Source of the DNA: Pseudomonadota bacterium
GTDB lineage: Bacteria; Pseudomonadota; Gammaproteobacteria; Xanthomonadales; Rhodanobacteraceae
Direction: 5' to 3'
DNA: 9,608 nucleotides
Assembly: GCA_021798675.1 (NCBI GenBank)
Contig: JAJZGE010000036.1
Location: forward strand, 1 to 9,608
The notes below the pieces were generated by a model. It saw nothing but the letters and a program-made list of their open reading frames with translations, was not told where the DNA came from and searched no databases. The first letter of the stretch is position 1, and each line of letters opens with the position of its first letter. Positions 1 through 6,574 of the stretch are shown here, in pieces. The translations under genes and the position numbers were made by a program.

Positions 1-854
1 CGCCCGGTGCGGACGGTGCAGGCCTGGCGCTGGCGATGGCCGCGGGTGCGGCCACGCGCGACCTGGAGTTCGTGCAGTTCCATCCGACCGCGCTCGCCGT
101 GGACGGCCACTGCCTGCCGCTGCTCACCGAGGCGTTGCGCGGTGCCGGCGCCCGTCTGGTCGATCGCGCAGGCGTGCCCTTGATGCAGGGCCTGCATCCG
201 CTCGGCGACCTTGCCCCGCGCGACGTGGTGGCGCGGCGCGTGTGGCAGGCGCGGCAGCAGCCCGCCGGCGGGGCCTGGCTGGATGCCCGATCCATCGAGG
301 GCGACTGGCATGCCCGCTTTCCTACCGTGCTGGCGACCTGTCTGGCCCATGGACTGGATCCACGGCGCGAACCGCTGCCGATCACCCCAGCAGCGCACTT
401 CCACATGGGCGGCGTGGCCACCGATCTCGACGGGCGCAGCTCGCTGCCCGGCCTGTATGCGGTGGGTGAATCGGCCTGCAATGGCGTGCACGGCGCGAAC
501 CGCTTGGCCAGCAATTCGCTGCTGGAGGCGGTGGCCGGCGGACGCCGGCTCGGTGCGGTGCTGGCGGCCGGAATCGCCGCGTCCACACCGGGTGCCTATC
601 GTTGGGTCGAACGCGGCGCATCCCTGCCGCCGGAAAACCTGCTCGCCCTGCGCGAACTGCTGTGGCACGCAGCGGGGCCGGTGCGCGAAGACATGGCGTT
701 GCGCATGGCATGGCGCCGCTGCGCGGCTGCCGCCGGAGCCGGTTGGCAAATGCGCCTGGCCAGGGCGCTGCTGCAGGCGATGCGGCTGCGCTGCGACAGC
801 CTCGGCGCGCACTGGCGCGGGGATCCCGGCTGCGCAGCGCAGGCCGGGTCCTGA
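1..854 (+). CDS. nadB: L-aspartate oxidase, C-terminal part (5' end outside window)
   Basis: The product oxidises L-aspartate to iminoaspartate, the first step of de novo NAD synthesis; it is a cytoplasmic FAD enzyme that can use O2 or fumarate as acceptor. The reading frame is open from base 3 and enters with [11 protein letters not shown], the FAD-domain segment that precedes QFHPTAL in NadB, so the ATG at 36 is internal and the gene is truncated by the window edge. Visible hallmarks in order: [36 protein letters not shown] (substrate-contact His region), [25 protein letters not shown]. These distinguish it from the succinate dehydrogenase/fumarate reductase relatives. The helical C-terminal domain after [12 protein letters not shown] is about 107 residues, shorter than I recall for E. 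coli NadB (about 140). It ends with TGA at 852-854. No U-rich terminator follows. Confidence 0.95.
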   Translation, partial: PGADGAGLALAMAAGAATRDLEFVQFHPTALAVDGHCLPLLTEALRGAGARLVDRAGVPLMQGLHPLGDLAPRDVVARRVWQARQQPAGGAWLDARSIEGDWHARFPTVLATCLAHGLDPRREPLPITPAAHFHMGGVATDLDGRSSLPGLYAVGESACNGVHGANRLASNSLLEAVAGGRRLGAVLAAGIAASTPGAYRWVERGASLPPENLLALRELLWHAAGPVREDMALRMAWRRCAAAAGAGWQMRLARALLQAMRLRCDSLGAHWRGDPGCAAQAGS

Positions 855-882
855 GCGGCGGTTTCGTCAGGCGGGCGTTGCG

Positions 883-924
883 CTGACGTGCGTCAAGGAG
901 ACTTGCTGCTGTGCCGGGCAGACT
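883..924 (+). promoter_or_regulatory. Candidate FNR/ANR-type class II promoter of fabA
   Basis: Box CTGAC-GTGC-GTCAA at 883-896 matches the FNR/ANR box TTGAT-N4-ATCAA at 7 of 10 defined positions. Its centre is 889.5. In a class II promoter (box at -41.5) the -10 would occupy 919-924, which reads CAGACT (A and T at the two key positions). The predicted start of transcription is 931, giving a 21-nt leader to the fabA ATG. The geometry matches the other candidate promoters in this window. The box is the weakest of the set in sequence, so the call is tentative. Confidence 0.42.
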
Positions 925-951
925 GCAGGCTTCCTGATCAGTGAGTTGCCC

Positions 952-1467
952 ATGAACCGGCCTTCCTCCTTCGACTTCCAAGCCTTGCTCGCCTGCAGCC
1001 GCGGCGAACTGTTCGGCGAGGGCAACGCGCGGCTGCCTGCGCCGCCGATGCTGATGTTCGACCGCATTACCCGGATCGCTGAGGATGGCGGCGCCTACGG
1101 CAAGGGCGTGATCCACGCCGAGCTCGACATCAACCCGCAGCTGTGGTTCTTCGATTGCCACTTCCAGGGCGATCCGGTGATGCCGGGGTGCCTCGGCCTG
1201 GATGCGATGTGGCAGCTCTCCGGCTTCTTCCTGCCGTGGCTGGGCGAGCCAGGCCGCGGGCGCGCGCTGGGCGTGGGCCAGGTGAAGTTCACCGGCCAGG
1301 TGCTGCCGGGCGCGAAGCGGGTGCGCTACGAAATCGACATACGCCGTGTGATGCGCGGCAGGCTCGCGCTGGTGATCGCCGACGGCAGGACCCTCGTGGA
1401 CGACCGCCCGATCTACACCGCCAGCGACATGCGCGTGGGCCTGTTCCAGTCCACGGAGGGCTTCTGA
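952..1467 (+). CDS. fabA: 3-hydroxydecanoyl-ACP dehydratase/isomerase FabA
   Basis: FabA dehydrates 3-hydroxydecanoyl-ACP and isomerises trans-2- to cis-3-decenoyl-ACP. This is the branch point of oxygen-independent unsaturated fatty acid synthesis, in the cytoplasm. The protein is 171 aa, essentially the family length (E. coli 172). It shows the hot-dog fold signature [43 protein letters not shown] with the active-site His (in DCHF) and Asp (in GLDA), and [16 protein letters not shown]. The ATG at 952 aligns with the usual FabA N-terminus; the ribosome site is weak (GTGAG about 10 nt upstream). fabB starts 1 nt after the stop, the classic fabAB pair. A possible FNR/ANR-type promoter lies directly upstream. 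Confidence 0.97.
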   Translation: MNRPSSFDFQALLACSRGELFGEGNARLPAPPMLMFDRITRIAEDGGAYGKGVIHAELDINPQLWFFDCHFQGDPVMPGCLGLDAMWQLSGFFLPWLGEPGRGRALGVGQVKFTGQVLPGAKRVRYEIDIRRVMRGRLALVIADGRTLVDDRPIYTASDMRVGLFQSTEGF

Positions 1468-1468
1468 C

Positions 1469-2677
1469 ATGCGCCGCGTGGTGGTGACCGGCATGGGCAT
1501 CGTGTCCTGCCTGGGCGACATGGCGGATACGGTATCGCACGCGTTGCAGGAACTGAAAAGCGGCATCCGCGCGATTCCGGACTACGCCGCGCGCGGCCTG
1601 CGCAGCCAGGTGGGGGGCATGCCGCAGGTGGACCTGGACACCGCGATCGACCGCAAGCTGCGCCGCTTCATGGGGGACGCCGCGGCCTACGCCTACCTCG
1701 CGATGCGCTCGGCCATCGCCGACGCCGGCCTTGGCGGGGACACGGTGAGCCATCCGCGCACCGGCGTGGTGGCCGGCTCCGGCGGCGGCTCGGCGCAGTG
1801 GCAGATCGAGACGGCCGACCTGTTGCGCGGCAGGGGTGTGCGCAAGGTGGGGCCGTTCATGGTGCCGCGCACGATGTGCTCGACGGTGTCGGCTACGCTG
1901 GCCACCGCGTTCGGCATCCTCGGGCTCAGTTATTCGATCTCCGCGGCCTGCGCCACCTCGGCGCACTGCATCGGCGCGGCAGCCGACCTGATCCGGCACG
2001 GTGCGCAGGACGTGGTGTTTGCCGGAGGCGGCGAGGAAGTGCACTGGGGCATGACCGCGCAGTTCGACGCGATGGGGGCGCTGTCCAGCGGTCGCAACGA
2101 TGCGCCGGCGACAGCCTCGCGGCCCTACGACGCCGGCCGCGACGGCTTCGTCATCGCCGGCGGCGGTGGCATGCTGGTGCTGGAGGATTACGAGCATGCG
2201 AAGGCGCGCGGTGCGCGCATCCATGCGGAACTGGTCGGCTACGGCGTTACCTCCGACGGCGCCGACATGGTGGCGCCCTCCGGCGAAGGCGCGGCGCGCT
2301 GCATGCGGATGGCGCTGGCGAACGTCGAGCATCCGGTCGACTACCTCAACACCCACGGCACCGCCACGCCGCTGGGCGACATCGTGGAGCTGGCGGCCGT
2401 GCGCGAAGTGTTCGGCGCGGCGGTGCCGCCGCTGTCCTCGACCAAGTCGCTGACCGGCCACTCGCTTGGTGCCGCCAGCGTGCACGAGGCGGTCTACAGC
2501 CTGTTGATGCTCGGCGGCAACTTCGTCGCTGGCTCGGCCAACATCGACGAACTCGATCCTGGCGCCGCGGGCTTCCCGATCCTGCGCGAGAGCCGTCCGG
2601 CGCGACTGTCGACGGTGATGTCGAACAGCTTCGGTTTCGGTGGGACCAACGCCAGCCTGGTGTTCGCCCGCGTATGA
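1469..2677 (+). CDS. fabB: beta-ketoacyl-ACP synthase I FabB
   Basis: FabB condenses malonyl-ACP with acyl-ACP and elongates the cis-3-decenoyl-ACP made by FabA, committing it to unsaturated fatty acids. The protein is 402 aa (E. coli FabB 406). The thiolase-fold Cys-His-His triad is complete: C161 in [13 protein letters not shown]296 in [11 protein letters not shown] and H331 in [12 protein letters not shown]. The C-terminal [15 protein letters not shown] is typical of KAS enzymes. Pairing with fabA and overall match to FabB favour FabB over FabF. The ATG is one base after the fabA TGA, so translation is probably coupled. Its own stop TGA (2675-2677) overlaps the next start as ATGA. Confidence 0.97.
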   Translation: MRRVVVTGMGIVSCLGDMADTVSHALQELKSGIRAIPDYAARGLRSQVGGMPQVDLDTAIDRKLRRFMGDAAAYAYLAMRSAIADAGLGGDTVSHPRTGVVAGSGGGSAQWQIETADLLRGRGVRKVGPFMVPRTMCSTVSATLATAFGILGLSYSISAACATSAHCIGAAADLIRHGAQDVVFAGGGEEVHWGMTAQFDAMGALSSGRNDAPATASRPYDAGRDGFVIAGGGGMLVLEDYEHAKARGARIHAELVGYGVTSDGADMVAPSGEGAARCMRMALANVEHPVDYLNTHGTATPLGDIVELAAVREVFGAAVPPLSSTKSLTGHSLGAASVHEAVYSLLMLGGNFVAGSANIDELDPGAAGFPILRESRPARLSTVMSNSFGFGGTNASLVFARV

Positions 2678-3402
2678 AAGCCGGTGCGAAGCCGTACCTC
2701 GTCGCGCGCAGCCACGATGGGGTGCCGTCGGATGTGCCTGCCGCACGGTGGCCGTCCCGGTGGCCCGACACCGCGGCGGCGGAGGCCATGGCGGTCGACG
2801 CAGCGGCGGAAGCAGGTCTTTCCAGCCTGGAACTGTTGCTTGGCAGCGAACTGGGCCGGCTCGATGCACACACCTCGGCCCACTGCGCGCGCGTCGCCCG
2901 GCTGGCCCTGGCGTTGGCCACGGATCTCGGCTTGGCCGGCGAACAGCTGGAGATCCTGTACCTCGCGGCCCGGGTGCACGACGTGGGGAAAGTCGGCATT
3001 CCCGACGCGATCCTGCACAAGTCGCAAGCGCTGAGCGGCGTCGAGTGGGAAGTCATGAAAAGCCACAGCCTCCGTGGCGAACACATCGTGCGCACGGGAC
3101 TGCGTGTTCCCTTCGGCGAGCAGATCGCCCTGGTGGTGCGCCACCACCACGAGCACTACGACGGCGACGGGTATCCGGACGGCTTGCGCGGGCACGCGAT
3201 CCCGTTGGCTTCGCGGATACTCGCGGTGGTCGACAACTACGATGCGATACGTGTGGCCCGCGATTACCATCCGCCGCGGTCGCATCGATCCACGCTGGCC
3301 ATCCTGGCCAGCGAGCGGGGCACCAAGCACGATCCGTTGATCCTCGATGCGCTGCTGTCGCACGACAGGCATTGGTTCGAGCAGCAGGCGGCGCTCGACT
3401 AG
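2674..3402 (+). CDS. Standalone HD-GYP domain protein (putative cyclic-di-GMP phosphodiesterase)
   Basis: The product is 242 aa: a low-complexity N-terminus of about 50 residues, then an HD-GYP domain over roughly residues 55-235. The domain has [17 protein letters not shown], the metal-binding HD pair (H102, D103) in [15 protein letters not shown], the [16 protein letters not shown] helix (H131), [15 protein letters not shown] (GYP at 166-168), [17 protein letters not shown] (D187) and a C-terminal [13 protein letters not shown]. The catalytic ligands therefore look intact. HD-GYP proteins hydrolyse c-di-GMP to pGpG and GMP; RpfG of Xanthomonas is the model, but the REC receiver domain of RpfG is absent and no other sensor or membrane segment is seen. 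The ATG at 2674 overlaps the fabB stop (ATGA), implying coupled translation. An in-frame ATG at 2788 has GGAGG only 2 nt upstream, too close to be convincing. Activity and any link to lipid synthesis are inferred. Confidence 0.9.
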   Translation: MKAGAKPYLVARSHDGVPSDVPAARWPSRWPDTAAAEAMAVDAAAEAGLSSLELLLGSELGRLDAHTSAHCARVARLALALATDLGLAGEQLEILYLAARVHDVGKVGIPDAILHKSQALSGVEWEVMKSHSLRGEHIVRTGLRVPFGEQIALVVRHHHEHYDGDGYPDGLRGHAIPLASRILAVVDNYDAIRVARDYHPPRSHRSTLAILASERGTKHDPLILDALLSHDRHWFEQQAALD

Positions 3403-3412
3403 CGGAAGGCGC

Positions 3413-4291
3413 TCAACCGTTTCCCGTCGTGCGCATCCCCGGCTCGCCGTGCCAATAGCCGCTGCGCGCGGCGATGCGCGGCGGCGGTTGCGGTGAGCGG
3501 CGCGCGAGATGGTAGTGGGCGACGACCTCGGCCATGCCCTCGGCCTGTGGATACAAGCGCAGCACGTCCACGCCCAGTGCGCGCAGCTGCAGCAGTTCCG
3601 GACCGAGGTCGGTCACCTCGTCGCCCTGGACCTGGATGCCGTTGACGCGCAGGAAGGGCCGGCCGTCGCGGGTGGCCAGCGGCAGCCCGTCGGGATAGTC
3701 GATGCAGCGGAAGCCGCACTGGTCCTTGGGTACGTCCAGCGCGCGCGCGGTGAAGCAGCGCGCGGAGTACGACAGCGGCAGGCGGCCGTAGGCGATCACT
3801 TCCAGCTCCGGCATCGAGAGGCCTGCCGCCAGCACCGCGTCGCGCAGCTCGCGGATCAGCCCATGGCCCTGTTCCACGCCCGGCACCCAGCGCACCAGGC
3901 CGTCGTCCATCAGCAGCCTCAATGCCACGTGGTTGTAGACGTTGAGGGTGGGGCCGGCGACGAAGGGCACGCCGCGCTCGCGGGACAGCTGCACGGCGGA
4001 GAGGTCGTTGGCCTCGATCCAGCCCTGGCCCTCCGCGATGAGGCGCTTCAGCACGCCCAGCTCGGATTCGGCCTCGATCAGCGCGAGCGAGGAGAGCACC
4101 ACCTGCTTGCCGCTCGCAGCCAGTTCCGCAGCCAGCGCGATCCAGTCGTTGGTGGACAGCTCGCGACGCTTGCTGCACACCGTTTCGCCGAGGTAAACGA
4201 TGTCGACCGGCCAGTCCGCCGCCTCGCGATAGAAGGCGAGGGTGCGTTCGCGCGGCCAGAAATACTGCAGCGGGCCAAGGCTGAGCTTCAT
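3413..4291 (-). CDS. ubiV: Oxygen-independent ubiquinone biosynthesis protein UbiV (peptidase U32 family)
   Basis: UbiV forms a heterodimer with UbiU that supports O2-independent hydroxylation steps of ubiquinone synthesis, with prephenate as oxygen donor in later studies of the E. coli system. The protein is 292 aa, the same length as E. coli UbiV. The four 4Fe-4S cysteines are present with the right spacing: C39 (GETVCSKRRE), C179, C192 and C196 (SARCF...DQCGFRC). Other landmarks are the N-terminal LGPLQYFWPRE and the C-terminal SGYWHGEPGM. The start at 4291 is chosen because it gives the family N-terminus; AGG lies about 9 nt upstream. The gene follows ubiU after a 14-nt gap, so the two are an operon. 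Its 3' end faces the HD-GYP gene with a 10-nt gap. It belongs to the U32 'peptidase' family in name only. Confidence 0.95.
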   Translation of the reverse strand: MKLSLGPLQYFWPRERTLAFYREAADWPVDIVYLGETVCSKRRELSTNDWIALAAELAASGKQVVLSSLALIEAESELGVLKRLIAEGQGWIEANDLSAVQLSRERGVPFVAGPTLNVYNHVALRLLMDDGLVRWVPGVEQGHGLIRELRDAVLAAGLSMPELEVIAYGRLPLSYSARCFTARALDVPKDQCGFRCIDYPDGLPLATRDGRPFLRVNGIQVQGDEVTDLGPELLQLRALGVDVLRLYPQAEGMAEVVAHYHLARRSPQPPPRIAARSGYWHGEPGMRTTGNG

Positions 4292-4305
4292 CGTGTCGTA
4301 CCTGT

Positions 4306-5304
4306 CTAGTGCCAGTGGCGGTGGTAGGGGCCAAGCGTGGTCTGGTGGCCTTCGGCATGCCGGGTCAACGTGGCCTGCCAGGCCGGCTGGGCCGACCAGG
4401 CGGCGGGCACGGCGCGGTAGCGATCCAGCGCGTCGCGCCAGGTGCGGGTCACCGAGGCGACATAAGCCACGCCGCGCTGGCGGCCTTCGATCTTCAATGC
4501 CGCCACGCCGGCCTGGGCGAGCCGCGGCAGCAGCTCCAGCGTGTTGAGGCTGGTGGGTTCCTCCAGCGCATGGAAGGTTTCGCCGCGCACCTCGAAGCGG
4601 CCCTTGCAGACCGTGGGGTAGCCGGCCGGCTCGGCCGGTTCGAAGCGGTCGATCAGCACCTCGTTGAGGTGCACGCTGCGGCGGCCGCCCGCGTGTTCTT
4701 CCCAGCGCACGAACTTCGCCGGCGAGCACACGCCGTGGCGGTTCGGCGAGGCGCCGGTGACATAGCTGGAGAGCTGGCAGCGGCCCTCGACCATGATGCA
4801 CAGGCTGCCGAAGGCGAACACCTCCAGCGGCACCGGACTGGTCTCGCACAGGCGCTCCACCTGCTGCACCGAGAGCACGCGCGGCAGCACCGCGCGGCTG
4901 ATGCCGAAGCGTTCGTGCATGTAGCGCAGCGCCGGCGCGGTGGTGGCCGAACCCTGCACGCTGAGATGCCGCGCCAGCGCGGGATGCGTGCGTGCGGCGT
5001 AGTCCAGCACCGCCAGCTCGGCGGCGATGATCGCGTCGCAGCCCAGCGCCGCGGCCTTGTCCACCGCGGCCAGCCATGGCGCCAGGCGCGCGCTGTCCGG
5101 GTAAGTGTTCAGCGCGAGGTAGACCTTGCGGCCGCGCGCATGCGCATAGGCGATGCCCTGCGCCAGTTCCGCATCGGAAAAGTTGAGGCCGGGAAAAGCC
5201 CGCGCATTGGTCTCGTTGCGCAGGCCGGCGTAGACCGCGTCGGCGCCGGCGTCTATCGCCGCCTGCAGGGCCGGCAGGTTGCCGGCGGGACAGACCAGTT
5301 GCAT
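4306..5304 (-). CDS. ubiU: Oxygen-independent ubiquinone biosynthesis protein UbiU (peptidase U32 family)
   Basis: UbiU is the partner of UbiV in anaerobic ubiquinone hydroxylation. The protein is 332 aa (E. coli 331). It opens with MQLVCPAGNLPAL and carries the four Fe-S cysteines C169, C176, C193 and C233 in FGSLCIMVEGRCQLSS, HGVCSPAKF and GYPTVCKGRF, almost residue for residue as in E. coli (169, 176, 193, 232). EEPTSLNTLELLP and the terminal QTTLGPYHRHW are also typical. An upstream in-frame ATG at 5334 would add 10 residues not seen in the family; the ATG at 5304 has GGAG 8 nt before it, so it is preferred. The first gene of a ubiU-ubiV operon. The third usual member, ubiT (SCP2 domain), is not in the window. 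A well-placed FNR-type box lies upstream. Confidence 0.96.
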   Translation of the reverse strand: MQLVCPAGNLPALQAAIDAGADAVYAGLRNETNARAFPGLNFSDAELAQGIAYAHARGRKVYLALNTYPDSARLAPWLAAVDKAAALGCDAIIAAELAVLDYAARTHPALARHLSVQGSATTAPALRYMHERFGISRAVLPRVLSVQQVERLCETSPVPLEVFAFGSLCIMVEGRCQLSSYVTGASPNRHGVCSPAKFVRWEEHAGGRRSVHLNEVLIDRFEPAEPAGYPTVCKGRFEVRGETFHALEEPTSLNTLELLPRLAQAGVAALKIEGRQRGVAYVASVTRTWRDALDRYRAVPAAWSAQPAWQATLTRHAEGHQTTLGPYHRHWH

Positions 5305-5332
5305 GGGCGGCGCTCCGAACAGGGAAAGCCGC

Positions 5333-5374
5333 ATGGTGGGTGCGGAAGGCCGTCGCTGCGTTGACCGCGATCAG
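5333..5374 (-). promoter_or_regulatory. Candidate FNR/ANR-type class II promoter of ubiUV
   Basis: In minus-strand sense the box reads CTGAT-CGCG-GTCAA (plus-strand TTGACCGCGATCAG, 5361-5374), 8 of 10 matches to TTGAT-N4-ATCAA. The centre at 5367.5 puts the -10 at 5338-5333, which reads CACCAT on the minus strand. The predicted transcription start is 5326, giving a 22-nt leader to the ubiU ATG. FNR control of ubiUVT-type genes is reported in E. coli, which raises the prior. The same box and the same CACCAT, at the same 29.5-nt offset, recur on the other strand for the divergent gene. Confidence 0.6.
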
Positions 5375-5428
5375 TTGACGGTTGATTCGTGGATAGTGGC
5401 GACGGCCCGGCAGCGACCTGGCGTGGCC

Positions 5429-5470
5429 CTGATCCGGGTCAAGCGTTCCGTTGTCTTGCCGGCGCACCAT
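5429..5470 (+). promoter_or_regulatory. Candidate FNR/ANR-type class II promoter of the 101-aa cysteine-rich gene
   Basis: The box CTGAT-CCGG-GTCAA at 5429-5442 matches 8 of 10 defined positions of TTGAT-N4-ATCAA. Its centre is 5435.5, so a class II -10 falls at 5465-5470, reading CACCAT. The predicted start of transcription is 5477, leaving 20 nt to the ATG at 5497. It mirrors the ubiU promoter on the opposite strand. Confidence 0.57.
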
Positions 5471-5496
5471 TGCCGTCAACGACACGGGCGACGTAC

Positions 5497-5802
5497 ATGA
5501 CTGACTACATCCAGGCGTGGCAATGCATCGGCTGCGGCAAGATCGAGGCGCCGCAGACCTGCATCGGCGTGTGCAGGGACCGCAAGGTATTCATGGTCGG
5601 CAAGGAGGAGCACGAGTGCGCGCTGGTCGCGAACCAGGCGCTGCAGGCACGACTGGAACGTGCGCATGCGATGCTGCTGCGCTTCGGCCAGGCCGAGCCC
5701 AAGCCGGGGCAGTGGGAGGGCTCATGGCGTGCGCTGCAGGCACAGCTGCGCGAAGTGCTGGCGATGCTGGCGACGGCGGATGCCGGAACGCCAACGGCCT
5801 GA
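5497..5802 (+). CDS. Small cysteine-rich protein of unknown function, divergent from ubiUV
   Basis: I do not recognise a named family. The product is 101 aa, soluble, with no signal peptide or membrane segment. The N-terminal part has a cysteine cluster C10-x2-C13-x8-C22-x3-C26 (WQCIGCGKIEAPQTCIGVC) plus C41, the look of a zinc-ribbon or Fe-S site. Residues 45-95 are predicted helical, rich in Ala, Leu, Gln and Arg (NQALQARLERAHAMLLRFG, then ALQAQLREVLAMLA), and could form a coiled coil or helical hairpin. The ATG at 5497 is chosen because it starts just before the conserved-looking Cys block; an in-frame ATG at 5389 would overlap the FNR-like box. SD is weak. It shares a mirrored FNR-type control region with ubiUV and converges on tyrA with a 16-nt gap. 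A role in anaerobic ubiquinone synthesis or redox sensing is only a guess from position. Confidence 0.82.
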   Translation: MTDYIQAWQCIGCGKIEAPQTCIGVCRDRKVFMVGKEEHECALVANQALQARLERAHAMLLRFGQAEPKPGQWEGSWRALQAQLREVLAMLATADAGTPTA

Positions 5803-5818
5803 GCCACCACGGCGCGGT

Positions 5819-6574
5819 TCAGGCCGGCGGTGGAATCGCCAGCGCCTCGTCATCGGCCAGAAGGCGGCGATGGATCGCGTCGAGATGTTCCAGCAGCTCG
5901 GTGCGGGCCGCCTCGGCGTAGGGGTTCTCGCGCTGGATCGCGGCGAACAGGTGGCCGGCGTCGCCGCGCACCGCGGCGAGCATGTTGGCGAGGCCGAGGA
6001 AGGAGGGCGGCGCCATCGAGAGGTCGTCGCCCACGCCCATTTCCACCAGCGCACGGGCGATGAAGAAGGCCAGCGCGTGGGTCTTCGCCATGGCGCGGTC
6101 GTGGCTGGCGGGATCCTGCGCGATCACCGTGCAGCCCAGCGACTCGAACAACGCCCGCGTGCGTTCGGCGGCCTGCGGGTGGCGCGCGCTGGCGCACAGT
6201 ACCGTGCGCAGCGGTTCGCCGCGGGCGAGGCTGAGCGGGCCGAACAGCGGGTGGGTGCCGGCGTGCGGAATCGCGTCGCCGAGGTGCGCGTCCAGCAACG
6301 CGCAGGGATGCTCCTTCACGCTGCCCACGTCGATCACGGTGTGTCGCGCGTCGAGCAGGGGGCGCAGTTCGCGCAGCGCCGCTTCCAGCCGTGGCACCGG
6401 CATCGCCAGCACCACCCACTCGGCGCCGGCGAGCGCGTCGGCAGGCGTGGCGCACGCTGTCGCGGCGGGAACCTCGGCATGCGGGTCGTGGATGCGCACG
6501 GTGTGGCCGGCACGTTGCAGCAGCTCGGCGAGGGCGCATCCGAAGCGGCCGTGGCCGAACAGGGCGAAGATCAT
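5819..6574 (-). CDS. tyrA: Prephenate dehydrogenase (TyrA, single-domain)
   Basis: The enzyme converts prephenate (or arogenate) to the tyrosine precursor by NAD(P)+-dependent oxidative decarboxylation in the cytoplasm. The 251-aa protein begins with a Rossmann dinucleotide loop (FGHGRFG, residues 6-12), followed by VVLAMPV, the IDVGSVK strand (81-87), the diagnostic THPLFGP (107-113) and [20 protein letters not shown] (157-176) leading into a helical dimerisation region. There is no chorismate mutase domain and no ACT domain, so it lacks the usual fused regulatory part and is shorter than bifunctional TyrA. The start is the ATG at 6574, whose ATGA overlaps the ubiD stop, so translation is probably coupled to ubiD. 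Both partners act in branches that derive from chorismate. The preference for prephenate over arogenate cannot be read from the sequence. Confidence 0.88.
   Translation of the reverse strand: MIFALFGHGRFGCALAELLQRAGHTVRIHDPHAEVPAATACATPADALAGAEWVVLAMPVPRLEAALRELRPLLDARHTVIDVGSVKEHPCALLDAHLGDAIPHAGTHPLFGPLSLARGEPLRTVLCASARHPQAAERTRALFESLGCTVIAQDPASHDRAMAKTHALAFFIARALVEMGVGDDLSMAPPSFLGLANMLAAVRGDAGHLFAAIQRENPYAEAARTELLEHLDAIHRRLLADDEALAIPPPA

Larger units (their letters stand above)
5305..5496. promoter_or_regulatory. Divergent ubiU / small-gene intergenic control region
   Basis: This 192-nt gap separates ubiU (leftward) from the 101-aa cysteine-rich gene (rightward). It contains two FNR/ANR-like boxes, 5361-5374 and 5429-5442, whose centres are 68 bp apart. 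Each lies about 62-64 nt from its own start codon and 29.5 nt from a CACCAT hexamer pointing at that gene. Between them GTTGA occurs at 5360, 5374 and 5381, spaced 14 and 7 nt, which may be half-sites of another regulator or of the same one. No terminator hairpin with a T-run is seen. Confidence 0.6.

Noticed and set aside
865..888. CGTCAG...CTGACG hairpin after nadB, considered as a nadB terminator
   Set aside because: No T-run follows, the loop is long, and the right arm is part of the stronger FNR-like palindrome.
382..1566. Long minus-strand open frame opposite nadB and fabA
   Set aside because: Antisense of well-supported genes; its translation is Arg/Ala/His-rich with no recognisable domain, as expected from high-GC shadow frames.
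1798..2673. Possible N-terminal extension of the HD-GYP protein through fabB in another frame
   Set aside because: The frame is open but the translation is Arg-rich and domain-free; the ATGA overlap with fabB at 2674 gives a natural start.
1289..2869. 526-codon minus-strand open frame opposite fabB
   Set aside because: Shadow of fabB codon usage; composition is Arg/His/Ala-heavy and no motif is visible, while the plus strand encodes a complete FabB.
3403..3412. Bidirectional terminator between the convergent HD-GYP and ubiV genes
   Set aside because: The gap is only 10 nt and contains no inverted repeat; any terminator would have to lie in coding sequence.
4309..5364. 351-codon plus-strand open frame opposite ubiU
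   Set aside because: Antisense of ubiU, low-complexity, with no family resemblance.
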